Of a DNA stretch of 30,898 nt, positions 23,683 through 30,395 are shown piece after piece; position 1 is the first letter of the stretch; every line of letters begins with the position of its first letter. Source of the DNA: Actinomycetes bacterium (GTDB taxonomy: Bacteria; Actinomycetota; Actinomycetes; Actinomycetales; Cellulomonadaceae); NCBI GenBank assembly GCA_021793115.1, contig JAJYTJ010000027.1, forward strand, positions 1 through 30,898, in the 5' to 3' direction. The notes beneath the pieces were generated by a model. The model did no database searches. It was given only the letters and a program-made list of their open reading frames with translations, and had not been told where the DNA came from. The position numbers and the translations under genes are program-made.

Positions 23683-24099
23683 ATGTGGCTGGTGCCGTTC
23701 GTCGTCGAGATGGCCCTGCTCGTGTACTGCCTCATCGACTGCCTGCAGTCGAACGAGGGTGACATCAGGAACCTGTCCAAGGGCGGGTGGGTGCTCCTCA
23801 TCGTCCTGGTGCCGCTCGCCGGCGGCGTGGCCTGGCTCGTCGCCGGCCGGCCGCTGCAGACGGGCACCCGGCGCGTCTCGTGGCCCGCGACGCAGACGTC
23901 CGGGTTCCCCGAGCACGAGCACCGGCGCCCGATCGGCCCCGACGACGACCCGGCCTTCCTCGCCGAGCAGCGGCGCTCCGACGAACGGCACGAGCAGATG
24001 CTGCGCGACTGGGAGGACCAGCTCCGCGAGCGCGAGCGTCGGTTGCGCGAGCGGGAGGACCGCGCCCACGACGAGGACGACGACCGCGAGGGCCGCTGA
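23683..24099 (+). CDS. PLDc_N-domain membrane protein (first of a pair)
   Basis: A 138-residue protein with the phospholipase D-nuclease N-terminal (PLDc_N) membrane module: two helices, starting MWLVPFVVEMALLVYCLIDC, then GGWVLLIVLVPLAGGVAWL and the typical VAGRP ending. There is no HKD catalytic domain, so it is not a phospholipase. The C-terminal half is highly charged and probably coiled coil (DQLRERERRLREREDRA). The start is ATG 23683 after GGGGGA; TACCGT at 23639-23644 is a possible -10. A shorter paralogue follows 69 nt later with the same promoter word. Function is unknown; it may be a small membrane scaffold. Confidence 0.85.
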   Translation: MWLVPFVVEMALLVYCLIDCLQSNEGDIRNLSKGGWVLLIVLVPLAGGVAWLVAGRPLQTGTRRVSWPATQTSGFPEHEHRRPIGPDDDPAFLAEQRRSDERHEQMLRDWEDQLRERERRLREREDRAHDEDDDREGR

Positions 24100-24168
24100 C
24101 CGACCCGCGCGGCCCTGTGCCGACGGGGTGAGCTACCGTCGGTGGCAGGCCCGTCCCGAGGAGGCGCC

Positions 24169-24519
24169 ATGCGCTACCTTCCGGTCCTGCTGTGGATCGC
24201 CTTCCTGCTCTACTGCGCCATCGACGTCGCACAGTCCGACGCCACCCGGGTGCGCGGGCTGCCCAAGCCGCTCTGGCTCGCCCTCGTCGTCCTGATCCCC
24301 TTCGTCGGCCCCGCCGCGTGGCTGTTGGCCGGGCGGCCCGTCGACGGCCACGTGCGGACCACGTCGTCGTCGCGCATGCGCCGCACGCGGGCCAGCGGGC
24401 CCGACGACGACCCCGAGTTCCTCGCCGCGCTCGCCCGTTCCAACCGCCAGCGCGAACGGGACCGGCGGCAGCGCGAGCCGAAGGACCGGCCAGCCGACGA
24501 ACCGGCGGCCCCCGCCTGA
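24169..24519 (+). CDS. PLDc_N-domain membrane protein (second of a pair)
   Basis: A 116-residue paralogue of the preceding gene. It starts MRYLPVLLWIAFLLYCAIDV, continues with PKPLWLALVVLIPFVGPAAW and ends the module with LLAGRPVDG. Then comes GPDDDPEFLAALARSNRQRE, which matches GPDDDPAFLAEQRRSDERHE in the neighbour. The tail is charged. The start is ATG 24169, 5 nt after GAGGAGG. TACCGT (24134-24139) lies 30 nt upstream of the ATG, so it may have its own promoter. The pair looks like a tandem duplication. The adjacent tRNA is on the opposite strand and overlaps nothing. Confidence 0.85.
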   Translation: MRYLPVLLWIAFLLYCAIDVAQSDATRVRGLPKPLWLALVVLIPFVGPAAWLLAGRPVDGHVRTTSSSRMRRTRASGPDDDPEFLAALARSNRQRERDRRQREPKDRPADEPAAPA

Positions 24520-24524
24520 CGAGG

Positions 24525-24601
24525 TGGTGCCCCCGGCGGGGCTCGAACCCGCACTCGATCGGTTTTAAGCCGACTGCCTCTGCCGGTTGGGCTACGGGGG
24601 C
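24525..24601 (-). tRNA. tRNA with anticodon UAA (Leu by codon), class I body
   Basis: The minus strand folds into a full cloverleaf. The acceptor GCCCCCG pairs with CGGGGGC, followed by A73 and an encoded CCA (24525-24527). The anticodon stem GTCGG/CCGAT carries loop CTTAAAA with UAA at positions 34-36. The T arm is GCGGG-TTCGAGC-CCCGC. The variable loop is only 5 nt (CGAGT), so this is a class I tRNA, whereas bacterial leucine tRNAs are class II with a long variable arm. By codon it would read UUA, very rare in this genome. Which amino acid it carries is uncertain. Confidence 0.9.
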
Positions 24602-24691
24602 GCGACCATCCTGGCACCCGGCCCGCGCCGACCGGTCGCCCGCACCCTCCGGCGGCCGGCGCCCCCCGAGGGTCACCGCTCGGCCCACGGC

Positions 24692-24753
24692 GCCGCCTGA
24701 CCGTCGCAGCCCGGCCGCCGGTGCCGCCTGACCGTCGCCGCCCGGCCGCCGGT
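24692..24753. repeat. 31-bp duplication upstream of the SIP gene
   Basis: Two tandem 31-bp copies (24692-24722 and 24723-24753) differ at one base and end directly at the -10 TACCGT of the downstream gene. The duplication thus repeats the region where a -35 element would lie (CTGACC in each copy). Confidence 0.85.
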
Positions 24754-24764
24754 TACCGTGAGGC

Positions 24765-25574
24765 ATGACCGAACCGAACGCACTGACCCGCCGGCACGTG
24801 CGGCACGAGCTGCGGCAGCGCCGCGTGACCGTCGCCGCCGTCCGACCCGTCACCTCGCGCATCGTGCGGGTCACGCTCACCGGCGAGCTCGACGGCTTCG
24901 CCGCCGAGGGGCCCACCGACCACCTCAAGGTCTTCTTCCCCGACCCGGCCACCGGCCAGATCGCGACGCCCGGCTTCCATGCCGGCGGCCTGGGCCTGTC
25001 CGCGCCGGGTGCCGTCGTCGCGCGCGACTACACGCCCGCCGACCACCGTCCCGGCGAGCTGGACCTCGACATGGTGCTGCACGGCGATGCCGGGCCCGCC
25101 TCGGCGTGGGCGAGCCGCGCCGCCGTCGGCGACCCGCTCGTCGTCGCCGGCCCGAAGACCTCGAAGCTCGTGCCCGACGGGCTGACCGGCCTCGTGCTCG
25201 TGGTCGACGAGTCCGCGTTCCCCACGGCCGCGCGGTGGCTGCGCCTGACGCCGGCGATCGTGCCCGTGACCCTGCTCCTCGACGCCCCCGGCGAGCCCGA
25301 CGATGCCGCGGGCTACTTCGACGGCGTCCCCGGCTCCGAGCGCGCGACGATCCGCGCCGGGATCGACCTCGAGGCCGATCTCCGCGCGCTGCCGATCGAC
25401 CCCGGCACCGTCGTCGTCCTCGCCGGCGAGGCCACCACGCTCGTGCCGCTGCGGCGCTACCTGCGCCGGGAGCTGGGCCTGCCGGCGCAGCAGGTCATCG
25501 CGAGCGGGTACTGGCGGCGCGGTGTCGCCGGCCTCGACCACCACGCGCCGATCGACCCCGACGACCCGGACTGA
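24765..25574 (+). CDS. Siderophore-interacting protein (ferric-siderophore reductase, SIP family)
   Basis: A 269-residue flavoprotein of the SIP/ViuB family, which reduces ferric siderophores in the cytoplasm to release iron. The FAD-binding domain (about 15-125) has ITRPV-like start VTSRIVRVTLTGELDGF, DHLKVFFPD and the flavin motif RDYTPADHR with DLDMVLHG. The C-terminal NAD(P)H/substrate domain contains LVVDESAFPTAARWLR, VVVLAGEATTLVPLRRYLR and the family end GYWRRGVAG. ATG 24765 is 5 nt after TACCGT (24754-24759), so the mRNA is probably leaderless. No iron box is visible in front. No siderophore synthesis genes are in the window. Confidence 0.93.
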   Translation: MTEPNALTRRHVRHELRQRRVTVAAVRPVTSRIVRVTLTGELDGFAAEGPTDHLKVFFPDPATGQIATPGFHAGGLGLSAPGAVVARDYTPADHRPGELDLDMVLHGDAGPASAWASRAAVGDPLVVAGPKTSKLVPDGLTGLVLVVDESAFPTAARWLRLTPAIVPVTLLLDAPGEPDDAAGYFDGVPGSERATIRAGIDLEADLRALPIDPGTVVVLAGEATTLVPLRRYLRRELGLPAQQVIASGYWRRGVAGLDHHAPIDPDDPD

Positions 25575-25577
25575 CCT

Positions 25578-25609
25578 CCCGCCGATCGGGCGGAGATCCG
25601 CAGCGGATC
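25578..25609. terminator. Two hairpins after the SIP gene
   Basis: CCCGCC-GATC-GGGCGG (25578-25593) begins 4 nt after the SIP stop, and GATCCGC-A-GCGGATC (25595-25609) follows directly. The first is a likely terminator. The second, a perfect odd palindrome about 40 nt upstream of the next gene, could also be an operator. Confidence 0.5.
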
Positions 25610-25647
25610 CGGGCGCGGGCGCGCCCCGCCCGCCGTAGGGTCGCACC

Positions 25648-26100
25648 GTGGCGCGCGTCGGGCGCTGGCTGGTCGGTGCCGCGATCCTCGCCTGGGTCGG
25701 CTACCTCGTCGCCGCCCAGGCGACGCAGCGCGCGCTGCCCTGGTGGTTCGGGTCGCTGCCCTGGGTGGTCTTCGCGGCGCTCGTCGCGCTGCGGATCGTC
25801 CGGGAGTCGCTCCGGCCCGCGGCCAACCGGCCCGTGCGCCGCGCCCTCACGCCGGGCGGCCAGGGTCTCGACGAGGTGCAGGGCATCGTCCTCGGGCGGC
25901 CGCCCGGCCTGGTCCCGCGGTACGGGGACGACGAGCCGACCGCGGCGGAGCTCGTCGTGCCGCGGACCGACCCGTTTAACGCCGGACCCTGGACCGTCGG
26001 CCGCAACGCGGACGGCTCGGTCGTCGTGCAGCCGGGCGGCGCGGTCGCGGGCGCCGGCCTGCCGGGAACCGGCTCCGACGGCGGGCCCGACCGGCGCTGA
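25648..26100 (+). CDS. Small two-helix membrane protein, unknown
   Basis: A 150-residue protein with two N-terminal membrane helices (WLVGAAILAWVGYLVAAQ and LPWVVFAALVALRIV), then a basic stretch (RESLRPAANRPVRRAL). The cytoplasmic Gly/Pro/Asp-rich tail contains RPPGLVPRYGDDEPTAAELV. No family is recognised. High third-position GC through the whole frame supports coding. GTG 25648 lies 6 nt after TAGGGT (25636-25641) with no ribosome site, so a leaderless mRNA is likely. It converges on ndh with a 35-nt gap. I can offer no function. Confidence 0.72.
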   Translation: MARVGRWLVGAAILAWVGYLVAAQATQRALPWWFGSLPWVVFAALVALRIVRESLRPAANRPVRRALTPGGQGLDEVQGIVLGRPPGLVPRYGDDEPTAAELVVPRTDPFNAGPWTVGRNADGSVVVQPGGAVAGAGLPGTGSDGGPDRR

Positions 26101-26135
26101 GCCCGAGCCGGGCGCCCGTGACGACCGCGTGCGGG

Positions 26136-27584
26136 TCAGACCCGCGTGCGGCTCCCGCCGCGCGTGCCGGTGCCGGCCGGCGTCGGGCGCTCCTGGGACG
26201 TTGCACGCTCGTCCTGCGCCGCGGTGGGCGCCGGTGCGGCGGCGGGGACCGCGGCGGCGAGGAACTCCGCGCGCGGGTCCTGCAGCGAGCCCAGCGCCAC
26301 CACCTCGCGCCGCAGCAGCAGCGACCACGTCCAGCCGGCCATGATGCGGATCTTGCGGTTCCAGGTGGGCATGGCGAACACGTGGTACGTGCGGTGCAGC
26401 ACCCAGGCCAGGAACCCGCGGACCTTGAACCGGCCGAACATCTGCGCCACGCCCTTGTACATGCCGAGCGAGGCGACGGCGCCGATGCTCTTGTGGCGGT
26501 ACGGCGTCGGCTCCGCCGAGCGCAGCACGCGCGCGAGGTTCTCGCCGAGGTGCCTGCCCTGGCGCAGCGCGTGCTGGGCGTTGGGCGGGCAGGTCTGCCC
26601 CGGGTTGACCAGGTCGGGCACCGCGGCGCAGTCACCGGCCGCGAACGCGTCGGCCACCACGGTGCCGTCCGCGGCGGTCACCTCGAGGTTGGCGTTGGTG
26701 ATGACCCGGCCCCGCTCGTCGAGCGGCAGGTCCGAGTTCTTCAGCACCGGGTTCGCCTTGACGCCCGCAGTCCACACGAGGGTCTCGGCGTCCATCTCGG
26801 TGCCGTCGGAGAGCACCACGTGCCCGTCGACGCACGACGTGAGGAACGTCGCCAGGTGGATCTCGATGCTGCGGGTGCGCAGCTGGTCGAGCGTGTAGCC
26901 CCCCAGCTCGGCGCTCACCTCCGGCAGGATCCGGGTGCTGCCCTCGACGAGCACGAAGCGCAGCTCGTCGGGCTCGATCTGCCGGTACTTCTTCACCGTG
27001 TACCGGGCGATGTCCTCGACCTCGGCGATCGCCTCGACGCCCGCGAAGCCGCCGCCGACGAAGACGAACGTCAGCATCCGCCGGCGGATCTCCGGGTCCC
27101 ACGTGGAGGCGGCGGCGTCGATGCGGCCCAGCACATGGTTGCGGACCGCGATGGCCTCCTCGACGTTCTTGAAGCCGATGCCCTGCTCGGCGAGGCCCGG
27201 GATGGGCAGTGTGCGGGCCACCGAGCCGAGGCCGACGACGAGGAAGTCGTAACTCACCCAGTAGGGCTCGCCCTCCTCGGGCGCGATCTGCACGCGGCGG
27301 TCGGCGTGCTCGATGCGGGTGACGTGGCCCTGCAGCACGTCCACCCCCTTGAGGCTGCGCCGGTGGGGGGCGACGACGTTGCGCGGGTCGATCGAGCCGG
27401 CGGCGGTCTCCGGCAGGAACGGCGCGTAGGTCATGTAGGGCCGGGGGTCGACGACGACGATCGCGGCCTCCCGCCGACCGAGGCGCTTGCGCAGCCGGCG
27501 GGCGGTGTAGAGGCCGACGGTGCCGCCGCCGAGAATCAGCACCCGCGGCGAGGTGCGCGGCTTGCGGTCGGTGGTTGCGGACAC
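26136..27584 (-). CDS. ndh: Type II NADH:quinone oxidoreductase
   Basis: A 482-residue NDH-2 flavoenzyme on the inner face of the membrane. It passes electrons from NADH to menaquinone without pumping protons. The FAD motif is VLILGGGTVGLYTARRL, and the NADH motif is FVFVGGGFAGVEAIAEVEDI. AFAAGDCAAVPD is the second FAD contact and CPPNAQHALRQGRHLGENLA the quinone-side block. The C-terminal amphipathic region (RTYHVFAMPTWNRKIRIM) anchors it to the membrane, followed by a Pro/Thr/Ala-rich tail. GTG 27584 lies 6 nt after TACCTT, so it is probably leaderless. A DtxR-type iron box overlaps that promoter. Upstream on the same strand is ppx. Confidence 0.95.
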   Translation of the reverse strand: MSATTDRKPRTSPRVLILGGGTVGLYTARRLRKRLGRREAAIVVVDPRPYMTYAPFLPETAAGSIDPRNVVAPHRRSLKGVDVLQGHVTRIEHADRRVQIAPEEGEPYWVSYDFLVVGLGSVARTLPIPGLAEQGIGFKNVEEAIAVRNHVLGRIDAAASTWDPEIRRRMLTFVFVGGGFAGVEAIAEVEDIARYTVKKYRQIEPDELRFVLVEGSTRILPEVSAELGGYTLDQLRTRSIEIHLATFLTSCVDGHVVLSDGTEMDAETLVWTAGVKANPVLKNSDLPLDERGRVITNANLEVTAADGTVVADAFAAGDCAAVPDLVNPGQTCPPNAQHALRQGRHLGENLARVLRSAEPTPYRHKSIGAVASLGMYKGVAQMFGRFKVRGFLAWVLHRTYHVFAMPTWNRKIRIMAGWTWSLLLRREVVALGSLQDPRAEFLAAAVPAAAPAPTAAQDERATSQERPTPAGTGTRGGSRTRV

Positions 27585-27589
27585 CCTTC

Positions 27590-27608
27590 CAAGGTAAGGC
27601 GAACCTCA
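27590..27608. promoter_or_regulatory. DtxR/IdeR-type iron box in the ndh promoter
   Basis: CAAGGTAAGGCGAACCTCA agrees with the DtxR/IdeR consensus TTAGGTTAGGCTAACCTAA at 14 of 19 positions, including both core arms AGGT and ACCT with the right spacing. It overlaps the ndh -10 TACCTT (27591-27596, minus strand), the usual place for repression by iron-loaded regulator. Confidence 0.6.
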
Positions 27609-27640
27609 GTCTTTGGGCGCGCCGGACCTGGTGACGTTCT

Positions 27641-28603
27641 TCACATCGTGGCGCCGGAGCGCTCCGCGACGCTCCACGCGATGCCGTCGAGGATGTCGTG
27701 CTCGCTGGTCAGCACCGACTCCAGGCGGCCGCCCTCGGCCGCGACCGCGTCCCGCACGCGCGCCACCACCTCGTGCCAGACGAGCGCGCCCGCGCCGATG
27801 ACGTCCACCCGGCCGGGGTGCATGAAGCCCAGTGCCGCCCGCTGCGCGTGGCTGCGGTGCAGCAGGTCGTCGCAGGCCGCGAGCACGGCGTCGACCGGGA
27901 GCTCGGCCGCGTCGATGAGGCCCCGGTCGTACCGCTGCAGGCCCAGGACGTGCGCGGTGATGGTCGTGATGGTCCCCGCGAGCCCGACGAGCGTGGCGGT
28001 CCGGCCGACCGGCACCACCCGCGTCGCCTCGTCGAGCGCCGTCGCGATGTCGGCGCGGGCTGCGGCGACCTCGTCGTCGGTGGGCGGGTCCGTGCGCAGG
28101 TGCCGCTCCGTGAGCCGCACCGAGCCGATGTCCATCGACCACGCGGCGGCCGGGCCTCGCTCCCCCAGCACCAGCTCGGTGGAGCCACCGCCGAGGTCGA
28201 CGACGAGGAACGGCCCGGGCCGGCTCGCACCGAGCGCACCGACCGCACCTCGGAAGGACAGCGCCGCCTCCTCGTCGCCGCTGACCACCTCCGGGTCGAC
28301 CCCGATCGCGGCCCGCACGCCGGCGACGAACGCCTCCCGGTTCCGCGCGTCCCGCGTCGCGGACGTCGCGACGAAACGGACGGCGTCCACGCCGAGGTCG
28401 TCGCAGCGGGCCGCGTACTCGCGCGTCTGGACGAACGTGCGCTCCAGCGCGTCGGGCGCGAGCTCGCCCGTACGGTCCACGCCCTGGCCGAGCCGGACGA
28501 TGACGGCGTCCCGCTCGACCTCGACGAGGGCGCCGCCCTCGACGTCGGCCACCAGGAGCCGGATGGTGTTCGTCCCGCAGTCGATGGCGGCCACTCGCGT
28601 CAC
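27641..28603 (-). CDS. ppx: Ppx/GppA exopolyphosphatase
   Basis: A 320-residue Ppx/GppA-family phosphatase that hydrolyses polyphosphate ends or (p)ppGpp. It has the actin-like ATPase fold: phosphate loop 1 AIDCGTNTIRLLVADV, FVATSATRDARNREAF, the GDEEAALSFRGAVG block and phosphate loop 2 VVDLGGGSTELVLG. GLAGTITTITAHVLGL closes the second lobe. The short single-phosphatase length without HD domain is typical of actinobacterial Ppx1. The start is GTG 28603, chosen because VTRVAAIDCGTNT is the family N-terminus; CACGAT lies 6 nt upstream as a weak -10, and the ribosome site is poor. The eno-ftsB-DUF501-ppx order is widespread in actinobacteria. Confidence 0.94.
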   Translation of the reverse strand: MTRVAAIDCGTNTIRLLVADVEGGALVEVERDAVIVRLGQGVDRTGELAPDALERTFVQTREYAARCDDLGVDAVRFVATSATRDARNREAFVAGVRAAIGVDPEVVSGDEEAALSFRGAVGALGASRPGPFLVVDLGGGSTELVLGERGPAAAWSMDIGSVRLTERHLRTDPPTDDEVAAARADIATALDEATRVVPVGRTATLVGLAGTITTITAHVLGLQRYDRGLIDAAELPVDAVLAACDDLLHRSHAQRAALGFMHPGRVDVIGAGALVWHEVVARVRDAVAAEGGRLESVLTSEHDILDGIAWSVAERSGATM

Positions 28604-28634
28604 CGCGACATCGTGCCATCCGCGCCCGGCCGGG

Positions 28635-28711
28635 CCGGAATCGGGCCACCGCCGGTCGGACCGGAATCGGGTCACCGCCGGTCGGACCGGAATCGGGCCA
28701 CCGCCGGGTCA
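28635..28711. repeat. 26-bp repeat (3 copies) between DUF501 and ppx
   Basis: CCGGAATCGGG recurs at 28635, 28661 and 28687, exactly 26 bp apart, each followed by CACCGCCGG. Each junction contains CCGGTC-CG-ACCGG-like dyads. It lies 30-110 nt upstream of ppx in an otherwise empty 137-nt gap. Confidence 0.85.
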
Positions 28712-28740
28712 GCCTGCCCGACGACCCCGGTCGACGCCCG

Positions 28741-29226
28741 TCAGCAGCGACAGCGGTCCGGGCGCCACACGTCCGCGACGAGCGCGAGCGCCTCGTCGCC
28801 CAGCGGGTTGACCCCCGGGCCGGCCGCGAGCGCGTGGGCCGCCAGCGCGTGCAGGCACTTCACGCGGTCGGGCATGCCACCGGCCGAGATGCCGGCGAGC
28901 TCCGGCACGTGGCCGAGCGCCTCCCGGTCGGCGATGTAGGCCTCGTGCGCGCGCCGGTGGGCGGCGCGCAGCTCGTCGTCGGCCGCCAGCCGGGCGGTCA
29001 TCTGCTTCATGATGCCGGTCGCCTCGAGCTGGCTCAGCGCGACCGTCGCGGGCGGGCACGTGAGGTAGTAGAGCGTGGGGAAGGGCGTGCCGTCGTCGAG
29101 CCGGGGCGCGGTGACCACCACCGTGGGGCGCCCGCACACGCACCGCGCCGCGACGCGGACCGCGCCGCGCGGGGGGCGGCCCAGCTGCTCGGCGAGCACC
29201 TCGAGGTCGGCGGGAGCGATCGTCAC
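28741..29226 (-). CDS. DUF501 family protein
   Basis: A 161-residue protein of the actinobacterial DUF501 family. Its function is unknown, but it is nearly always found between ftsB/divIC and ppx downstream of eno, as here. Visible family blocks are LGRPPRGAVRVAARCVCGRP, PTLYYLTCPPA, LEATGIMKQM and SAGGMPDRVKCLHALAAHAL, then the GVNPLGDEAL motif. It ends with a cysteine pair (CRC). Conserved histidine and cysteines could bind metal; this is speculation. The start is GTG 29226 with GGGGAG 9 nt upstream; the frame open further upstream runs through repeats. It is soluble with no membrane segment. Confidence 0.93.
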   Translation of the reverse strand: MTIAPADLEVLAEQLGRPPRGAVRVAARCVCGRPTVVVTAPRLDDGTPFPTLYYLTCPPATVALSQLEATGIMKQMTARLAADDELRAAHRRAHEAYIADREALGHVPELAGISAGGMPDRVKCLHALAAHALAAGPGVNPLGDEALALVADVWRPDRCRC

Positions 29227-29252
29227 CCCGCCATTCTCCCCGGCGCGCGCGC

Positions 29253-29300
29253 CGCACCTCCACGCCTGGGGCGCACCTCCACGCCTGGGACGCACCTCCA
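29253..29300. repeat. 19-bp repeat, left (inverted) arm
   Basis: CGCACCTCCACGCCTGGG-type units start at 29253, 29272 and 29291, 19 bp apart. Their complement shares AGGTGCG with the 19-bp units at 29414-29527, so the two arrays look like opposite arms of one family. Confidence 0.75.
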
Positions 29301-29320
29301 CGCGCGCGGTGCACGCTCTG

Positions 29321-29587
29321 CTGCACCGGACACTTGGGAGTGCACCGCACGTTGCCACCTCGCAGCGCGTTCGGTCCACGGACAGGGACGGGTCCGACGC
29401 ATGTGCACGCGTCACGTGCATATGCACGCGCCAGGTGCGGCGGCACACGTCAGGTGCAGCGGCACGCGCCAGGTGCGGCGGCACGCGTCAGGTGCAGCGG
29501 CACGCGTCAGGTGCATATGCGGGTGTGCGGTGCACGTCCAGGCGGGCCGTGCAGCCCCTGCCGCACCGGACGCTTGGGAGTGCACCG
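29321..29587. repeat. Direct 27-bp repeat bracketing the 19-bp array
   Basis: GCACCGGA-C-CTTGGGAGTGCACCG is present at 29321-29347 and 29561-29587, 240 bp apart and almost identical, each preceded by GCGGTGCACG. The copies flank the 19-bp array like the ends of a duplicated block. I see no terminal inverted repeats or transposase. Confidence 0.7.
29414..29527. repeat. 19-bp tandem array with CGTGCATATGCACG palindrome
   Basis: Units with core AGGTGC (first unit ACGTGC) start at 29414, 29433, 29452, 29471, 29490 and 29509, exactly 19 bp apart. AGGTGCGGC and AGGTGCAGC variants alternate in the middle. The array opens with the perfect 14-bp palindrome CGTGCATATGCACG (29415-29428), and half of it recurs at the far end. 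Along with its flanks it fills the 454-nt gap between ftsB and DUF501, which holds no credible gene. Confidence 0.85.
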
Positions 29588-29610
29588 TTCGTGGAGTGCA
29601 CCGCCCCCGG

Positions 29611-29700
29611 CTGGCTCCGGTCAGGGGGTTGGCGCGGGCGCCGGCTCCGGTCAGGGGGTTGGCGCGGGCGCCGGCTCCGGTCAGGGGGTTGGCGCGGGGG
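29611..29700. repeat. 30-bp triplication at the 3' end of ftsB
   Basis: Three 30-bp copies (29611, 29641 and 29671), the first two near-identical and all containing GGCTCCGGTCAGGGGGTTGG. On the minus strand each encodes the ftsB tail APTP plus its TGA stop. The innermost copy (29671-29700) holds the real stop, and the others are duplicates beyond it. Confidence 0.9.
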
Positions 29701-30328
29701 TCGGCGCCGCCGGGGAGTTGCCGGTCGGCTCGGCGGCCGCCCGGTCGGCGCCCTGCAGGGACTGCCAGACCTTCCCGTACCAGGGCACCGAGACCGTGGG
29801 GGCCGCGGCCGGCGTGACCACCGGGTCCGGCGCCTCCCCCGGCACGATCTGCGGGTCCACGACACGCCACGCCGTCTCTCCCGGCATGACGAAGCTCAGC
29901 CGCTCGCGCGCCTGCGCGGTGATGTACGCGGGGTCGTTCCAGCGGGCCAGCTGGGCCTTGAGGTCGTCGTTCGTCTTCTGCGCGGTGGTGACCTGGGCCC
30001 GCAGCGCGTCGACGGCCGCCTTCTCCGCGAGGTAGGAGTGCAACGTGGGGTAGACGAGCACGAAGGCGAGCAGCGCGACGATGCCGAGCACCATCGCGCG
30101 GGCGCTGATGAGCTTCGGGGTCTTCGCGCGCACGCGCTCCACGCGCGGCCCCGACCGGCCGGGACCCGACGAGCCCCGCTGCGGTCCCGGCGGCGGCGCC
30201 CCCGTGGCCGGCCGCGCGGCGCGGGGCTGACCGCCCGTACGCGGTGCGGAGCCGGTGCGCGGGACCCCCGGCCGGGGCGCGCTCGGACGCCGGCCGACGC
30301 CGGACGACGACGAGCGCTGCGTGGGCAT
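29681..30328 (-). CDS. ftsB: Septum formation initiator FtsB/DivIC
   Basis: A 215-residue bitopic division protein of the FtsB/DivIC family, part of the FtsB-FtsL-FtsQ complex that activates septal wall synthesis. A ~70-residue cytoplasmic Arg/Pro/Ser-rich tail (PSAPRPGVPRTGSAPR) precedes one membrane helix at about 77-96 (AMVLGIVALLAFVLVYPTL). A coiled coil follows (VDALRAQVTTAQKTNDDLKA QL, about 105-130) and then the family block WNDPAYITAQARERLSFVMP-GE. The C-terminus is Pro/Ala-rich. The long N-terminal tail is usual in actinobacteria. The start is ATG 30328; CAGAAT 7 nt upstream could be a -10 of a leaderless mRNA. The stop lies within a 30-bp triplication. Confidence 0.94.
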   Translation of the reverse strand: MPTQRSSSSGVGRRPSAPRPGVPRTGSAPRTGGQPRAARPATGAPPPGPQRGSSGPGRSGPRVERVRAKTPKLISARAMVLGIVALLAFVLVYPTLHSYLAEKAAVDALRAQVTTAQKTNDDLKAQLARWNDPAYITAQARERLSFVMPGETAWRVVDPQIVPGEAPDPVVTPAAAPTVSVPWYGKVWQSLQGADRAAAEPTGNSPAAPTPAPTP

Positions 30329-30395
30329 GCTGTCGATTCTGCCTGCGGGGACCGCGAACCCCGGGGACCCCGGTCGCGCCCGCGCGTTGTCGCCG

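Noticed and set aside
23683..24519. Phospholipase D activity
   Set aside because: Only the N-terminal membrane module is present; no HKD motifs.
29321..29587. Insertion sequence or MITE bounded by the 27-bp direct repeats
   Set aside because: No terminal inverted repeats, no target-site duplication and no transposase; a duplicated block explains it better.
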